Shown in pieces: positions 1 to 7,903 of a DNA stretch of 64,000 bases. The stretch is from the NCBI RefSeq assembly GCF_046097065.1, contig NZ_CP175563.1, positions 868,001-932,000 of the forward strand, in the 5' to 3' direction. The notes below the pieces were generated by a model. It was not told the DNA's origin. It saw only the letters and a list, made by a program, of their open reading frames with translations, and did no database searches. Made by a program: the position numbers and the translations under genes. Origin of the DNA: Syntrophus buswellii (GTDB lineage Bacteria > Desulfobacterota > Syntrophia > Syntrophales > Syntrophaceae). Within the stretch, counting starts at the first letter, position 1. The number at the start of each line of letters is the position of its first letter.

Positions 1-1784
1 CGAAGATCCTGGAAATCGCCGAACGTTACGGCATTCGTTTCGTGGGTCCCAACTGCATCGGGATCGTCAATTACGATCTCAACCTGGTCATGCCCTTTCT
101 CCTTTACAAGCAAAGTCTGCCCGGTGGGCGCGTGGGCATGATCGCCCAGAGCGGGGGGCTTGGTCATATCTACCTGGAGGGCCTTCCGGAAAACTCCGTG
201 CGGCCGGGCAAGATGGTCAGCATGGGCAACAAGCTCCAACTCGATGAAACCGATTTTCTGCGGTATTTTCTGGGGGACGAAGCGACGGATATGGTGGTCG
301 TTTATCTGGAGGGCTTCAAACGGGGCCGGGATTTCTTCCAGGCCGCCCTGTCCGCCTCCAAGCCCATTATCCTCCAGAAATCCAACCGCAATCCCCTGAG
401 CGCCAGCATTGCCCGCTCCCACACGGCCGCCCTTTCGGCCAGCGATGATGTGGTCGATGGATCGTGCCGTCAGGCGGCCGTGATCCGGGTGGAGGACGAA
501 CAGGAGGCCATTGCCGCCGTCAAAATACTCCAGCAGCCCCTGATGAGGGGCAGGCGGCTGGCGGTTCTCTCCCGTTCCGGGGGCCATGCCGTCATTACCG
601 CCGACGCCTGTTCCCAATACGGATTCGATCTCGTTCCCTTTCCCGAAAGTTTCTTTGAACGGCTCAATACCCTCTACACGCGGCGGGTCATCGCCCCGCA
701 GAACCCTCTCGACCTCGGGGAAATATTCGATTACCGGATCTACGCCCGGATCCTCGAAGAGGCGCTGAAGCTCGACTGCGTCGATGGTGCCCTGTTCAAT
801 CACGTTTACCAGTCCCATTACGAGTCGGACATGTCGCGCACCTTCCTGGGGGAGCTGGATTCCCTGGTCCGCAAGTACAATAAGCCCGCCGCTGTGGCCG
901 TCATCACCGATGCGGCGGAAACCATGGAAATCCTGAAAAGCTTTCCCGTATACACCAGCCCCTTGGCGGCCATAAAAGCCCTCCATATTTCGGCAACCTA
1001 TGCGGAGCGAAAGGAGTTGAGGGACACCCGGGGCGAAGGGGGCGGCTTTTCCCTTTCCCCGCCATCCCTGCAGGAACGCCTGGCCGCCTTGATCGAGGAA
1101 AAACGCCATCCCCTGGCAGACGAATGTATCGACCTGTTGGAGGCGGCTGGTTTGAATTTTATCCGGAGCATCAAAATAAAACAGATCGGGGATCTGGAGG
1201 ATGGGGCGATTTCTTTCCCCGTGGCGGTGAAGCTCCTGTCGAGCCAGGCGTCTCACAAGTCGGATGTCGGCGGGGTCCGGTTGAACCTGCCTGACCGGGA
1301 TGCCCTTGGGAAGGCCCTGGAGGCGATCCGCACCTCGGTTTCGGAGCGTGCTCCGGACGTGTCCGTAGAGGGGTTTCTCGTTCAGGAAATGGTTGCCGAA
1401 GGCCAGGAATTTTTTGTCGGCGGCCGACAGGATCCGGTTTTCGGACCGGTCGTCGTGGCCGGTCTGGGGGGAATTTTTCTGGAGATCTTCCGGGACACGG
1501 CCGTCCGCATTGCACCGGTGACAAGAAATGAAGCCCTGGACATGCTGAGCGGACTCCAGGCCTGGCCGATTCTCCAGGGCCGCCGGGGGCAGGCGCCCCG
1601 GGACGTGGAGGCGCTGGCGGATCTGATCTGCCGCGTCGCCGCTCTGCTTGTCGATGCCCCCCGGATCGCCGAGATCGACCTCAATCCGGTTTTCGTCCAT
1701 CGCGCCGGCAGCGGAATTTCCCTTGCTGATTCCAGAATTCTTGTGGCTCTTGAAGAGGAAAACCAGCTGAAAAAACGGGAATGA
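1..1784 (+). CDS. ADP-forming acetate/acyl-CoA ligase family protein, 5' end outside window
   Basis: The frame is open from the first base. Codons before the GTG at 42 still read as protein (AERYGIRFVGPNC), so the start lies upstream and about 594 residues are visible. The family interconverts acyl-CoA + ADP + Pi and acid + CoA + ATP. Visible order: the end of the CoA-binding Rossmann domain (GPNCIGI); a succinyl-CoA-ligase-like part with a SHTAAL box near residue 125 (counted from 42), where the family's phosphorylated His is expected; then from about residue 345 an ATP-grasp domain (ASHKSDVGGV, VVAGLGG, EIDLNPVFV). Alpha and beta parts are thus fused. It converges on flgL with only 3 bp between the stop codons. 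The substrate cannot be read from sequence. In syntrophs such enzymes often make ATP from acetyl-CoA. Confidence 0.88.
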   Translation, partial: KILEIAERYGIRFVGPNCIGIVNYDLNLVMPFLLYKQSLPGGRVGMIAQSGGLGHIYLEGLPENSVRPGKMVSMGNKLQLDETDFLRYFLGDEATDMVVVYLEGFKRGRDFFQAALSASKPIILQKSNRNPLSASIARSHTAALSASDDVVDGSCRQAAVIRVEDEQEAIAAVKILQQPLMRGRRLAVLSRSGGHAVITADACSQYGFDLVPFPESFFERLNTLYTRRVIAPQNPLDLGEIFDYRIYARILEEALKLDCVDGALFNHVYQSHYESDMSRTFLGELDSLVRKYNKPAAVAVITDAAETMEILKSFPVYTSPLAAIKALHISATYAERKELRDTRGEGGGFSLSPPSLQERLAALIEEKRHPLADECIDLLEAAGLNFIRSIKIKQIGDLEDGAISFPVAVKLLSSQASHKSDVGGVRLNLPDRDALGKALEAIRTSVSERAPDVSVEGFLVQEMVAEGQEFFVGGRQDPVFGPVVVAGLGGIFLEIFRDTAVRIAPVTRNEALDMLSGLQAWPILQGRRGQAPRDVEALADLICRVAALLVDAPRIAEIDLNPVFVHRAGSGISLADSRILVALEEENQLKKRE

Positions 1785-1787
1785 GCC

Positions 1788-2897
1788 TTAAACGAGATCC
1801 GACAGTTTGGTCATTTTCAATACGCTCGCCACAGCCTCCAGGGTCACATCATAGGAAGTCTGCTGCGTTCGCAGCTTGATCGCCGCTTCTTGTGTGCTTC
1901 CCACTTCCTTTTCGGAGATCCTGTCATTGGCGTTCGTCATGAGTTGTTTCAAACGGTCTGATTTAAACTCCAGTTGCAGAGAACTGTTGGCCAGAGAAAC
2001 CTCTTCAGCTTCCAGGGTTGAGAATGCCAGGGCGAAATTCTCCCCCAGATCCACTTCGTAATCCGGATCCGTGATGGCTTCACGGGTGGCTGTGATCGCC
2101 CGGCTCAGGACGGACAGGGCATTGCTGAAAATCTGCTCCCCGTTGCTGTTGAGGGATATGGAACTTCCCTCTCCGACCATGACGGTCTTCTCCATGGCGT
2201 TTCCCTGGTAGGAAGCGAAAGCGGCCACCGGATCGCCACCGATGCCGGCAGCCGTCACCCGGAAGCCGTAATCGCCGTCAAGGCCGACAGCCGGAGTCCA
2301 CGAAACCGTGTTCGCCCCCTTGACCCAGGGCTGGGCAGGGGTGATGGTCTGGACGACCGTGCCGTTGGAATCGGTAATTTCTATCGTCACATTGGAAGCG
2401 GCATCTGCCAGATCGAAGGCGATGTCCTTTCCGACCCCGGCGGTAACCGTTGTGCTGAAATCGGGTGAAAAGGGCTGGGTGTCGCTGAAGCTTCCGCTGA
2501 ACATGTAGCCGCCCCCGTATTTCGAATTGGCAAGATCCACGACCTGGTCGTAAAGGTCTTCCAGCACCTCCAGGTACCCCTCTTTTGCGGCCTTATCGGC
2601 CGTTGACAGGGAGTACATGATGCCCTGGGCCGTTTCTAAAAAACGGCCGGTCGTCTCCAGGGTTGTGCTGCTCGTTTTGATCCATGTCGTTGCCTGGGTG
2701 ATGTTCAGCTCATACTGCCCGAAAAGCGACAATGTCGTGCGGTCCGACAGAATCTGTCCCGCAGCGGAAGGGTCATCCGACGGCTTGTTGATCTGCTTTC
2801 CCGACGCGACGATGTTCGATAGGTCGTTGAGCCTTCCCATCTGCTTTCCCGTCCAGTACAACATGTTGTTCACCATCATGCTGCGGGTGATTCTCAT
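1788..2897 (-). CDS. flgL: Flagellar hook-filament junction protein FlgL (HAP3)
   Basis: 369 residues. It forms the second junction ring between hook and filament. The N-terminus (MRITRSMMVNNMLYW, then LSNIVASGKQINKPSDDPS) is the flagellin-like D0/D1 start typical of FlgL, and the C-terminus (LRTQQTSYDVTLEAVASVL) is the matching helix. The middle, residues about 140-230, is an Ig-like insert with a GDYGFRVTA strand like that in FlgD/FlgE-type accessory domains. A GGGAGG ribosome site precedes the ATG. It is the last gene of the flgD-flgE-flgK-flgL run, 95 bp after flgK, and probably relies on the flgD promoter. Confidence 0.93.
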   Translation of the reverse strand: MRITRSMMVNNMLYWTGKQMGRLNDLSNIVASGKQINKPSDDPSAAGQILSDRTTLSLFGQYELNITQATTWIKTSSTTLETTGRFLETAQGIMYSLSTADKAAKEGYLEVLEDLYDQVVDLANSKYGGGYMFSGSFSDTQPFSPDFSTTVTAGVGKDIAFDLADAASNVTIEITDSNGTVVQTITPAQPWVKGANTVSWTPAVGLDGDYGFRVTAAGIGGDPVAAFASYQGNAMEKTVMVGEGSSISLNSNGEQIFSNALSVLSRAITATREAITDPDYEVDLGENFALAFSTLEAEEVSLANSSLQLEFKSDRLKQLMTNANDRISEKEVGSTQEAAIKLRTQQTSYDVTLEAVASVLKMTKLSDLV

Positions 2898-2992
2898 GAT
2901 TCCCTCCCGTATTGTTCAGCATCCACCGGCCTTCCCGGGATCAGCCGCCGGCTCCGTCATGCCCGCGGCTTCAGCCCATGGCAGGATTTCGA

Positions 2993-4366
2993 TCAATCCA
3001 TCGTGGCGATGAGCGTCTGCATCATTTCATCAAAGACGGTCATAAGCTTCGCCGCCGCATCGTAAGCGTTCTGATACAGGACCAGCCTGGCCATCTCTTC
3101 GTCCACGGATACCCCGGAGACCGACAGGCATTGATTTGTGTAAAAAGTCTGGGCATTCGACAGGCCTTCGTTGTCGATCTCCGCGGCTTGGACCGCCGAG
3201 CCGATGTTTCCTACCATGGCGTTGAAATAGTCGCTGTAGGTTGAGGTTCCGTTCATGAGAAAACTGGTCTGAAGCTCAGCGATTGCTTCCGCGTTGGCGC
3301 TGCCTCCAGTGCCGCCCCCTGCGGATGCTGCGGCGATTTTTTCCGGATCATTCAGGATAGCCGCCTGGACCTTCATGTCAGCCGCACCGGTCCCCGAAAA
3401 AAAGGCGGCGCCTGAACTTCCGTAAAGGTCATACCCGCCTTGATGAAGCGTATTGATCTGGTCCATCATGCTCACGGCCAATGCGTCCAATTGATCCTGG
3501 TACGATGCAAGCTCATTTCGCGCCTCCAGATACCCTGCCAGCTTCCCGCGCGTCACGGATTGCGTGACAACGATCGAATTCCCTTCCGTGTCCAGCCAGG
3601 TGACATCCAGAAGGCCGGTGTTTGCGTCTTTCTCAGCAGATAACATCCATGTGCTCGTCCCTTCCACAAGGGGTTTCCCATTGGCCATCTGAACATTGAT
3701 CTGGCCGGCATCATTCGTGGAAATGTTTATTTCTGCGAGGGAAGACAGCTCCTGAACCAGGCTGTCCAGATGGTCGCGCACGCTGTTGGCGCTGAGACCG
3801 GAGGCCTCCATGGCGATGATCTTCTGGTTGGTGTCCGAAATTTGCCGGGTGAGTTTGTTGATTTCCTCCACCGTTTCATGGATGCCGTCGTCCATTTTCA
3901 AAGAAATTGCCGACAGGTCTGAGCTTGTGCTGTTGAAGGTCTTTGCGAGGGTGTCGGAAGAGGAGGCTAGAACGGAACGCGCCGTTGGGCTGGAGGGATC
4001 GTTGACCAGGCCTTGCCAGGCGTTCCAGAATTGGCTCATGGCCTTGGAAAGGCCGGTGTTCTCGGAATCCGTGAATACGGCTTCGATGGCTCTGAACATC
4101 TCCACTTCAACATTCGATTTCCCGAGATCCTGGCTGGCGCGGCGGAGCTGAGCCGTCAAAAAGGAATCGTATGCCCGTTTGATCGTTGAAACGTCCACGC
4201 CGTATCCCGTTCCGTCGGCAGCGAGCTTTTCCGAGATGACGGCGGTCTGTCTCGAATAACCGGCGGATTCGGCATTGGCGATATTCGTGCTTGTGACGTC
4301 AATCGCAGCGGAATAGGTGTTCAGGGCGCTCAATACAGAATAGATCGATCCCGATATCGAATTCAT
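2993..4366 (-). CDS. flgK: Flagellar hook-associated protein FlgK (HAP1)
   Basis: 457 residues, short compared with about 550 in enterobacteria. It is the first hook-filament junction protein. The N-terminus SALNTYSAAIDVTSTNIANA carries the rod/hook-family motif. The C-terminus (SVDEEMARLVLYQNAYDAAA) is the conserved FlgK/FlgE end helix. A Gly-rich loop (GGGTGGSANAEA) lies near residue 350. A GGGGAAGATGAG ribosome site precedes the ATG. It is 52 bp downstream of flgE on the same strand, within the hook operon. Assignment to FlgK rather than another hook-family member rests on the adjacent flgL and the C-terminal motif. Confidence 0.93.
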   Translation of the reverse strand: MNSISGSIYSVLSALNTYSAAIDVTSTNIANAESAGYSRQTAVISEKLAADGTGYGVDVSTIKRAYDSFLTAQLRRASQDLGKSNVEVEMFRAIEAVFTDSENTGLSKAMSQFWNAWQGLVNDPSSPTARSVLASSSDTLAKTFNSTSSDLSAISLKMDDGIHETVEEINKLTRQISDTNQKIIAMEASGLSANSVRDHLDSLVQELSSLAEINISTNDAGQINVQMANGKPLVEGTSTWMLSAEKDANTGLLDVTWLDTEGNSIVVTQSVTRGKLAGYLEARNELASYQDQLDALAVSMMDQINTLHQGGYDLYGSSGAAFFSGTGAADMKVQAAILNDPEKIAAASAGGGTGGSANAEAIAELQTSFLMNGTSTYSDYFNAMVGNIGSAVQAAEIDNEGLSNAQTFYTNQCLSVSGVSVDEEMARLVLYQNAYDAAAKLMTVFDEMMQTLIATMD

Positions 4367-4418
4367 TGCTCATCTTCCCCTTCTATCTTTCCGAAACGTC
4401 CCAGGCCTTCAGCGGGCG

Positions 4419-5606
4419 TTAGGTCATGTTTACGGTGGTCTGCATGATTTCGCTTTCAGCCTTCATCAGTTTTGCACAGGCCTCGTAGGCCCGCTGTGCA
4501 ATGACCAGATCAGCCATTTCCGCCGCCATGTCCACGTTGGAAACTTCAAGCGCCCCAGGGGTAATGCTTCCGTACTGATCCGTTCCCGCTGCGCCGATGA
4601 CGGCTGCTCCCGAAGAACCAGTCGCGACGTAGAGGCTGTTGTCCACCTTATCCAAGCCGTCATTATTGGAGAAAAGGGCCAGTGCGACCTGGTACAGACT
4701 GCGGATTTCGCCGTTGGAGTAGTTTCCGGTGATGATTCCATCGTCGTTCACAGTGACGTTAGCCAGGTTTCCCGTGGCGTTCCCGTCCTGCGACGAGGCT
4801 GCGAGCCTGGAGTCGGAGGCGTATTGGGTCAGATCGGTGGCCGCAATGTCCCAGGTTATTGCCTGTGGAGTAGTCGCTCCGTTGGTCAAGGTTAAATTGA
4901 TGGTCTTCGTACAGGCGGCTAAGTTTCCGTTATTATCGAATGTAATAGTTCCTCCTGAGATGGTTGATCCTAATCCTGCCGGGATGCCCGCTGCCCATGT
5001 CCACTGGTTGGCTGTGGCGGTTTTGGTAAAGGTGATTTCCATGGGGATTTTATTCCCAAGGGAATCATAGACCGAAACGGTCGTATCAAATGTTTCGGTA
5101 GCGGTGGTCCCCGAGTTGAGATTGAGCTGCGTGGATATTTCCGAAGTGGCCGTCGGCAGGATGGGCGCGGTGGAGAGTTGGATATCTCCTAAATTTCCAA
5201 GGGTCCCGTCTTCGTTGATGGCGTATCCCTGGACCGCCATCCTGTAATTGTTCACCAGCAGGCCGTCCTCGTCATATTGAAAGCTCCCGTCCCTGGTGTA
5301 GTAGGTCCCGTAGTCATCAGAAACGATGAAGAACCCCTCACCCGATATGGCAAGATCATTGGTGTTGCCCGTTTCGGTCAGATCCCCCTGCTCCCAGCAG
5401 GTGGTACTTCCCATGATCTTGACACCCTTTCCGGCCACAACGGAAGAAGCGGAATTCAGCGTCATCGTATTCGTAAGGACTTCCTTGAAAGATATGTTGT
5501 TCGATTTGTATGCCGTCGTTTCAACATTGGCCATATTATTGCTGATCTGTTCTATCTGGGAATGAAAGGCATTTAATCCCGTCAGGGTTGTATAAAATGA
5601 ACTCAT
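4419..5606 (-). CDS. flgE: Flagellar hook protein FlgE
   Basis: 395 residues, the usual hook subunit length. The N-terminus MSSFYTTLTGLNAFHSQIEQ is followed by ISNNMANVETTAYKS, the hook/rod signature. The conserved FlgE core (GEGFFIVSDDYGTYYTRDGS) spans about residues 105-125. The C-terminus (VDMAAEMADLVIAQRAYEAC) is the coiled-coil end domain. The Ala/Thr/Ser-rich middle is the variable surface domain. GGAG precedes the ATG. It is 56 bp after flgD. Exported by the flagellar type III apparatus, so no Sec signal is expected and none is seen. Confidence 0.94.
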   Translation of the reverse strand: MSSFYTTLTGLNAFHSQIEQISNNMANVETTAYKSNNISFKEVLTNTMTLNSASSVVAGKGVKIMGSTTCWEQGDLTETGNTNDLAISGEGFFIVSDDYGTYYTRDGSFQYDEDGLLVNNYRMAVQGYAINEDGTLGNLGDIQLSTAPILPTATSEISTQLNLNSGTTATETFDTTVSVYDSLGNKIPMEITFTKTATANQWTWAAGIPAGLGSTISGGTITFDNNGNLAACTKTINLTLTNGATTPQAITWDIAATDLTQYASDSRLAASSQDGNATGNLANVTVNDDGIITGNYSNGEIRSLYQVALALFSNNDGLDKVDNSLYVATGSSGAAVIGAAGTDQYGSITPGALEVSNVDMAAEMADLVIAQRAYEACAKLMKAESEIMQTTVNMT

Positions 5607-5662
5607 GATGTTCTCCTTCTCGTCTTTCTGGAAACGTTGATGTCCTAAGAACCGGTGACTTT

Positions 5663-6076
5663 TTATGATTCTGAAACCCCTGTTACGGAACCCGCGGCGA
5701 CGTGATCCCCACCTTCTGTTATGAGGTAGGGAACACTGTCCTTGTAGACGACGCCGGTAACCAGGGATGTTTTTTCCGCAGAGGTTCCATCCGCATTTTT
5801 TTCGCCGGCATAGGTGATTGTTTTGCCAAGATAATCAACGGCCTGGGTATGGCTGAGGGTTTTCAGATAACCGTTGGTCGTGTTCAATTGCGACACCTGG
5901 GTGAGGGTGGCGAACTGGGTGGCCATCTCGCTGGTGCTGACCGGTTCCATGGGGTCCTGGTTCTTGAGCTCGGTGAGGAGAAGCCCCAGAAAATCCTCTG
6001 TTCTCATATCGTAGGCATTGCGGTTGGTGAGTTCTTTTGCTGATGAATCCGATGGGCTGACGGCGCTCGTAATCAT
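5663..6076 (-). CDS. flgD: Flagellar hook-capping protein FlgD, short form
   Basis: 137 residues. FlgD is the scaffold on which FlgE polymerises into the hook. The conserved N-terminal half is present: DFLGLLLTELKNQDPMEPVS followed by TSEMATQFATLTQVSQL. The later part (LGKTITYAGEKNADG, VTGVVYKDSVPYLI) resembles the first strands of the FlgD Tudor/Ig region, but the full C-terminal Ig-like domain of the 220-230-residue enterobacterial protein is absent. Such short FlgDs are common outside enterics. The ATG follows a strong GAGGAGGAG site. First gene of the hook operon, about 150 nt downstream of the predicted sigma-54 start point. Confidence 0.92.
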   Translation of the reverse strand: MITSAVSPSDSSAKELTNRNAYDMRTEDFLGLLLTELKNQDPMEPVSTSEMATQFATLTQVSQLNTTNGYLKTLSHTQAVDYLGKTITYAGEKNADGTSAEKTSLVTGVVYKDSVPYLITEGGDHVAAGSVTGVSES

Positions 6077-6235
6077 TTTCTCCTCCTCGGCGATCTTCCC
6101 GTAACGGCAGCAGTCATTATCCGTAGAAGACCTTCTCGATTTTCAGTTTTTTGGCGTGAACAGAACAACGGAATGGATCCGGCCGGCTCTCGCTTTTCTT
6201 CCTTTTTTCCTTCAATCCGTTCTGAAGGTGCGTTG

Positions 6236-6251
6236 AGCAAAAGGGATGCCA
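6236..6251 (-). promoter_or_regulatory. Sigma-54 (RpoN) promoter for flgDEKL
   Basis: Read on the minus strand this is TGGCAT, five bases (CCCTT), TTGCT. The -24 GG and -12 GC are separated by exactly ten bases, and only the sixth base differs from the TGGCAC-N5-TTGCW consensus. The start point would be near 6226, giving a leader of about 150 nt before flgD. Hook genes under RpoN and filament genes under sigma-28 is the usual hierarchy in RpoN-dependent flagellar systems. Confidence 0.75.
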
Positions 6252-6477
6252 TCATAAATTGTCCGTTCGGGAAGGAGCCGAAGATCGGTCTGCGAGACAG
6301 GTTCAATGGAATGGATGACGGTGTTAACAGCTCATCACTATGAAGGATTTCAACATTTCCCTACTTCTTCAGGGGTAGGAAAATCCCTTTGTCGGCCTTT
6401 GACTCTGCCTTCCTTTCCCCTTTTTAGAATTATCAGGTTGTGACCCCGCAGGAAAAATATTCCATGAAAGGCACATT

Positions 6478-6512
6478 TTTCCCCTCCGAAACCTCCCTCG
6501 TGGGAGGGGAAA
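6478..6512 (-). terminator. Stem-loop after the TPR gene, two mutually exclusive pairings
   Basis: Seven bases past the stop of the minus-strand TPR gene. CCTCCC (6492-6497) can pair with GGGAGG (6502-6507) around a 4-base loop. Alternatively TTTCCCCTCC (6478-6487) can pair over ten bases with GGAGGGGAAA (6503-6512). The two share the same right arm and exclude each other. There is no clear U-run afterwards, so Rho-independent termination is uncertain. It may only stabilise the 3' end. Confidence 0.4.
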
Positions 6513-6518
6513 TTTCCA

Positions 6519-7727
6519 TTATACGACCAGCGACAAACGGTTGTATTGATCCGCCGAAGGATCCATGGAATTCCCGTAGATGTCCTTTCCCTGAAACTTG
6601 AACACGAGGTGCGAAAGGTCGACTGTCCCGTTGCCGGAAGCATTCTGGGTAACCTTGAAGCTGACCTTGGCGGACAGCGTTTTGGAATCGTAAATCACGT
6701 TGACGGGCCTTGCGGACAGGTCGATTTCTGTGGAACTCGTCTTGAAGCCCCAGTTGTAGAGACCGCCGGTCGATGTACTGGTGGACCTGCTGATGTCCCA
6801 GTTGGAGATGTTCTGGACGGAGGTCGTGTCCATCTCTTTGTCAAAGGCAAAGGATATCGTATAATTTTTGCTTTCGCCGGGTGTTTTAAGGGAGTTATCG
6901 AGGGTTGACACCCGGGTGCCCGGTCCTGAGGCGAGATTGAGCTGAGCGCTGTAGGCGGCAATGAACCTGGGGGCGGTATGTTCGTCGATCGTGAAATCCA
7001 GGTTGGAATAAAAATCGGAACCCCTTCCCGCGTTTGCGGCAAGAAATTCGAGCTCCTCATTTGCCCTGTCGATCTGCTTCGTCTCAGCATAAAGCAACCC
7101 AAGCTCATAATGGGCATTGGCAAAATCCTGCTCGATGGCCAGGGCCTTTCCCAGCTGCATTTCCGCTTCCTTGAATTTTCCCTGCTGCCGGTATGCCTGC
7201 CCCAGGGCATAATAGCCGGCGGTCTCCTTCGGGGACATCTGGATGACCCTTTGAAACTGCTCCTCCGCCTGATCAAACTTCTCCAAGGTCAGATAGGCCT
7301 GACCCAGGGCATAGTGAATCTCGCTGTCCGCCGGGTTTTTTTTGATGGCGTCGTTGTACTGCTGCAGCGCCTCCTCGTGCTTCCCCTCTGAAAACAGAAG
7401 GTTTCCAAGGCTGACGTTGAACCCGCTTTCCGTGGGGAATAAGGCGATGGCCTCGCGATAGGCCCTCATCGCGCCACGCACGTCGCCGTCGCTTTCGAGG
7501 GCAACCCCCAGATACTGGAAGGCATCGAGCGCGTTGTACGAATAGGGCTCAAAAGAAATGGCCAGCTTGAATTCCCGGGCAGCCCTCCTGTAGTCGCCGC
7601 TGGAATACGCATCAATGCCTCGCGACAGGGCCTGGCCGGAGATGAACTCCATATTGGCGGCCGTTGGCGTGGTCGAAGAAAAAAGAAGATCGGCATTGGT
7701 CTGCGTGGCGGCGGTTTGTATTTCCAT
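6519..7727 (-). CDS. TPR protein with C-terminal Ig-like domain, sigma-28 driven
   Basis: 402 residues from the ATG at 7727. A longer ORF (TTG at 7790) would begin upstream of the promoter, so it is not used. Residues about 25-240 form at least five TPR units (GDYRRAAREFKLAISFEPYS, GKHEEALQQYNDAIKKNPAD, EKFDQAEEQFQRVIQMSPKE, GKFKEAEMQLGKALAIEQDF). After a linker, residues about 280-402 look like an SbsA/bacterial Ig-like fold (ESKNYTISFAFDKEMDTTSV, TEIDLSARPVNVIYD). No signal peptide is seen. It lies beside hook genes and has a textbook sigma-28 promoter, so it should be made with the filament. I do not recognise a named family. It could be a flagellar assembly, filament-associated or glycosylation-partner protein. 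Confidence 0.85.
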   Translation of the reverse strand: MEIQTAATQTNADLLFSSTTPTAANMEFISGQALSRGIDAYSSGDYRRAAREFKLAISFEPYSYNALDAFQYLGVALESDGDVRGAMRAYREAIALFPTESGFNVSLGNLLFSEGKHEEALQQYNDAIKKNPADSEIHYALGQAYLTLEKFDQAEEQFQRVIQMSPKETAGYYALGQAYRQQGKFKEAEMQLGKALAIEQDFANAHYELGLLYAETKQIDRANEELEFLAANAGRGSDFYSNLDFTIDEHTAPRFIAAYSAQLNLASGPGTRVSTLDNSLKTPGESKNYTISFAFDKEMDTTSVQNISNWDISRSTSTSTGGLYNWGFKTSSTEIDLSARPVNVIYDSKTLSAKVSFKVTQNASGNGTVDLSHLVFKFQGKDIYGNSMDPSADQYNRLSLVV

Positions 7728-7734
7728 GCTGATA

Positions 7735-7761
7735 TTATCGGAACAAGCCCGGCAAACTTTA
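7735..7761 (-). promoter_or_regulatory. Sigma-28 (FliA) promoter of the TPR gene, possibly leaderless
   Basis: Minus strand: TAAAGTTT (7761-7754), an 11-base spacer, then TCCGATAA (7742-7735). This matches 15 of 16 bases of TAAAGTTT-N11-GCCGATAA. Only seven bases separate the -10 box from the ATG at 7727, so transcription would start at or next to the initiation codon and no ribosome site can be seen. Confidence 0.85.
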
Positions 7762-7827
7762 GAAAATAAAATGGCACCAATATTGCTCAATTCAGCAGTA
7801 CCAGAGTGACTTTTTTCACAGATAAAG

Positions 7828-7862
7828 GGTTGAATCCCTGGTTTAAAACGGCTGCTTCAACC
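7828..7862. repeat. Inverted repeat upstream of the glycan island
   Basis: GGTTGAA (7828-7834) and TTCAACC (7856-7862) are perfect inverted copies around 21 bases, 41 bp before the rfbG start and about 65 bp upstream of the divergent sigma-28 promoter. It could be an operator or a weak hairpin in the island leader. No convincing sigma-70 boxes were found nearby. Confidence 0.35.
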
Positions 7863-7903
7863 GTGATCTTCTTGAAGACATACTATCTCGGGGAAACGAA
7901 AAC

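Larger units (their letters stand above)
6077..6518. other. Intergenic region between flgD and the TPR gene
   Basis: 442 bp without a convincing gene. It holds the sigma-54 promoter of the hook operon (6236-6251) and a GC-rich stem-loop just past the stop of the TPR gene (6478-6512). A 77-codon ORF across the flgD leader (6073-6306) starts upstream of the predicted transcription start and shows no protein-like features, so it was not annotated. Confidence 0.6.

Noticed and set aside
6073..6306. 77-codon minus-strand ORF overlapping the flgD start
   Set aside because: It begins upstream of the predicted sigma-54 start point, covers the flgD ribosome site and leader, and has no protein-like pattern.
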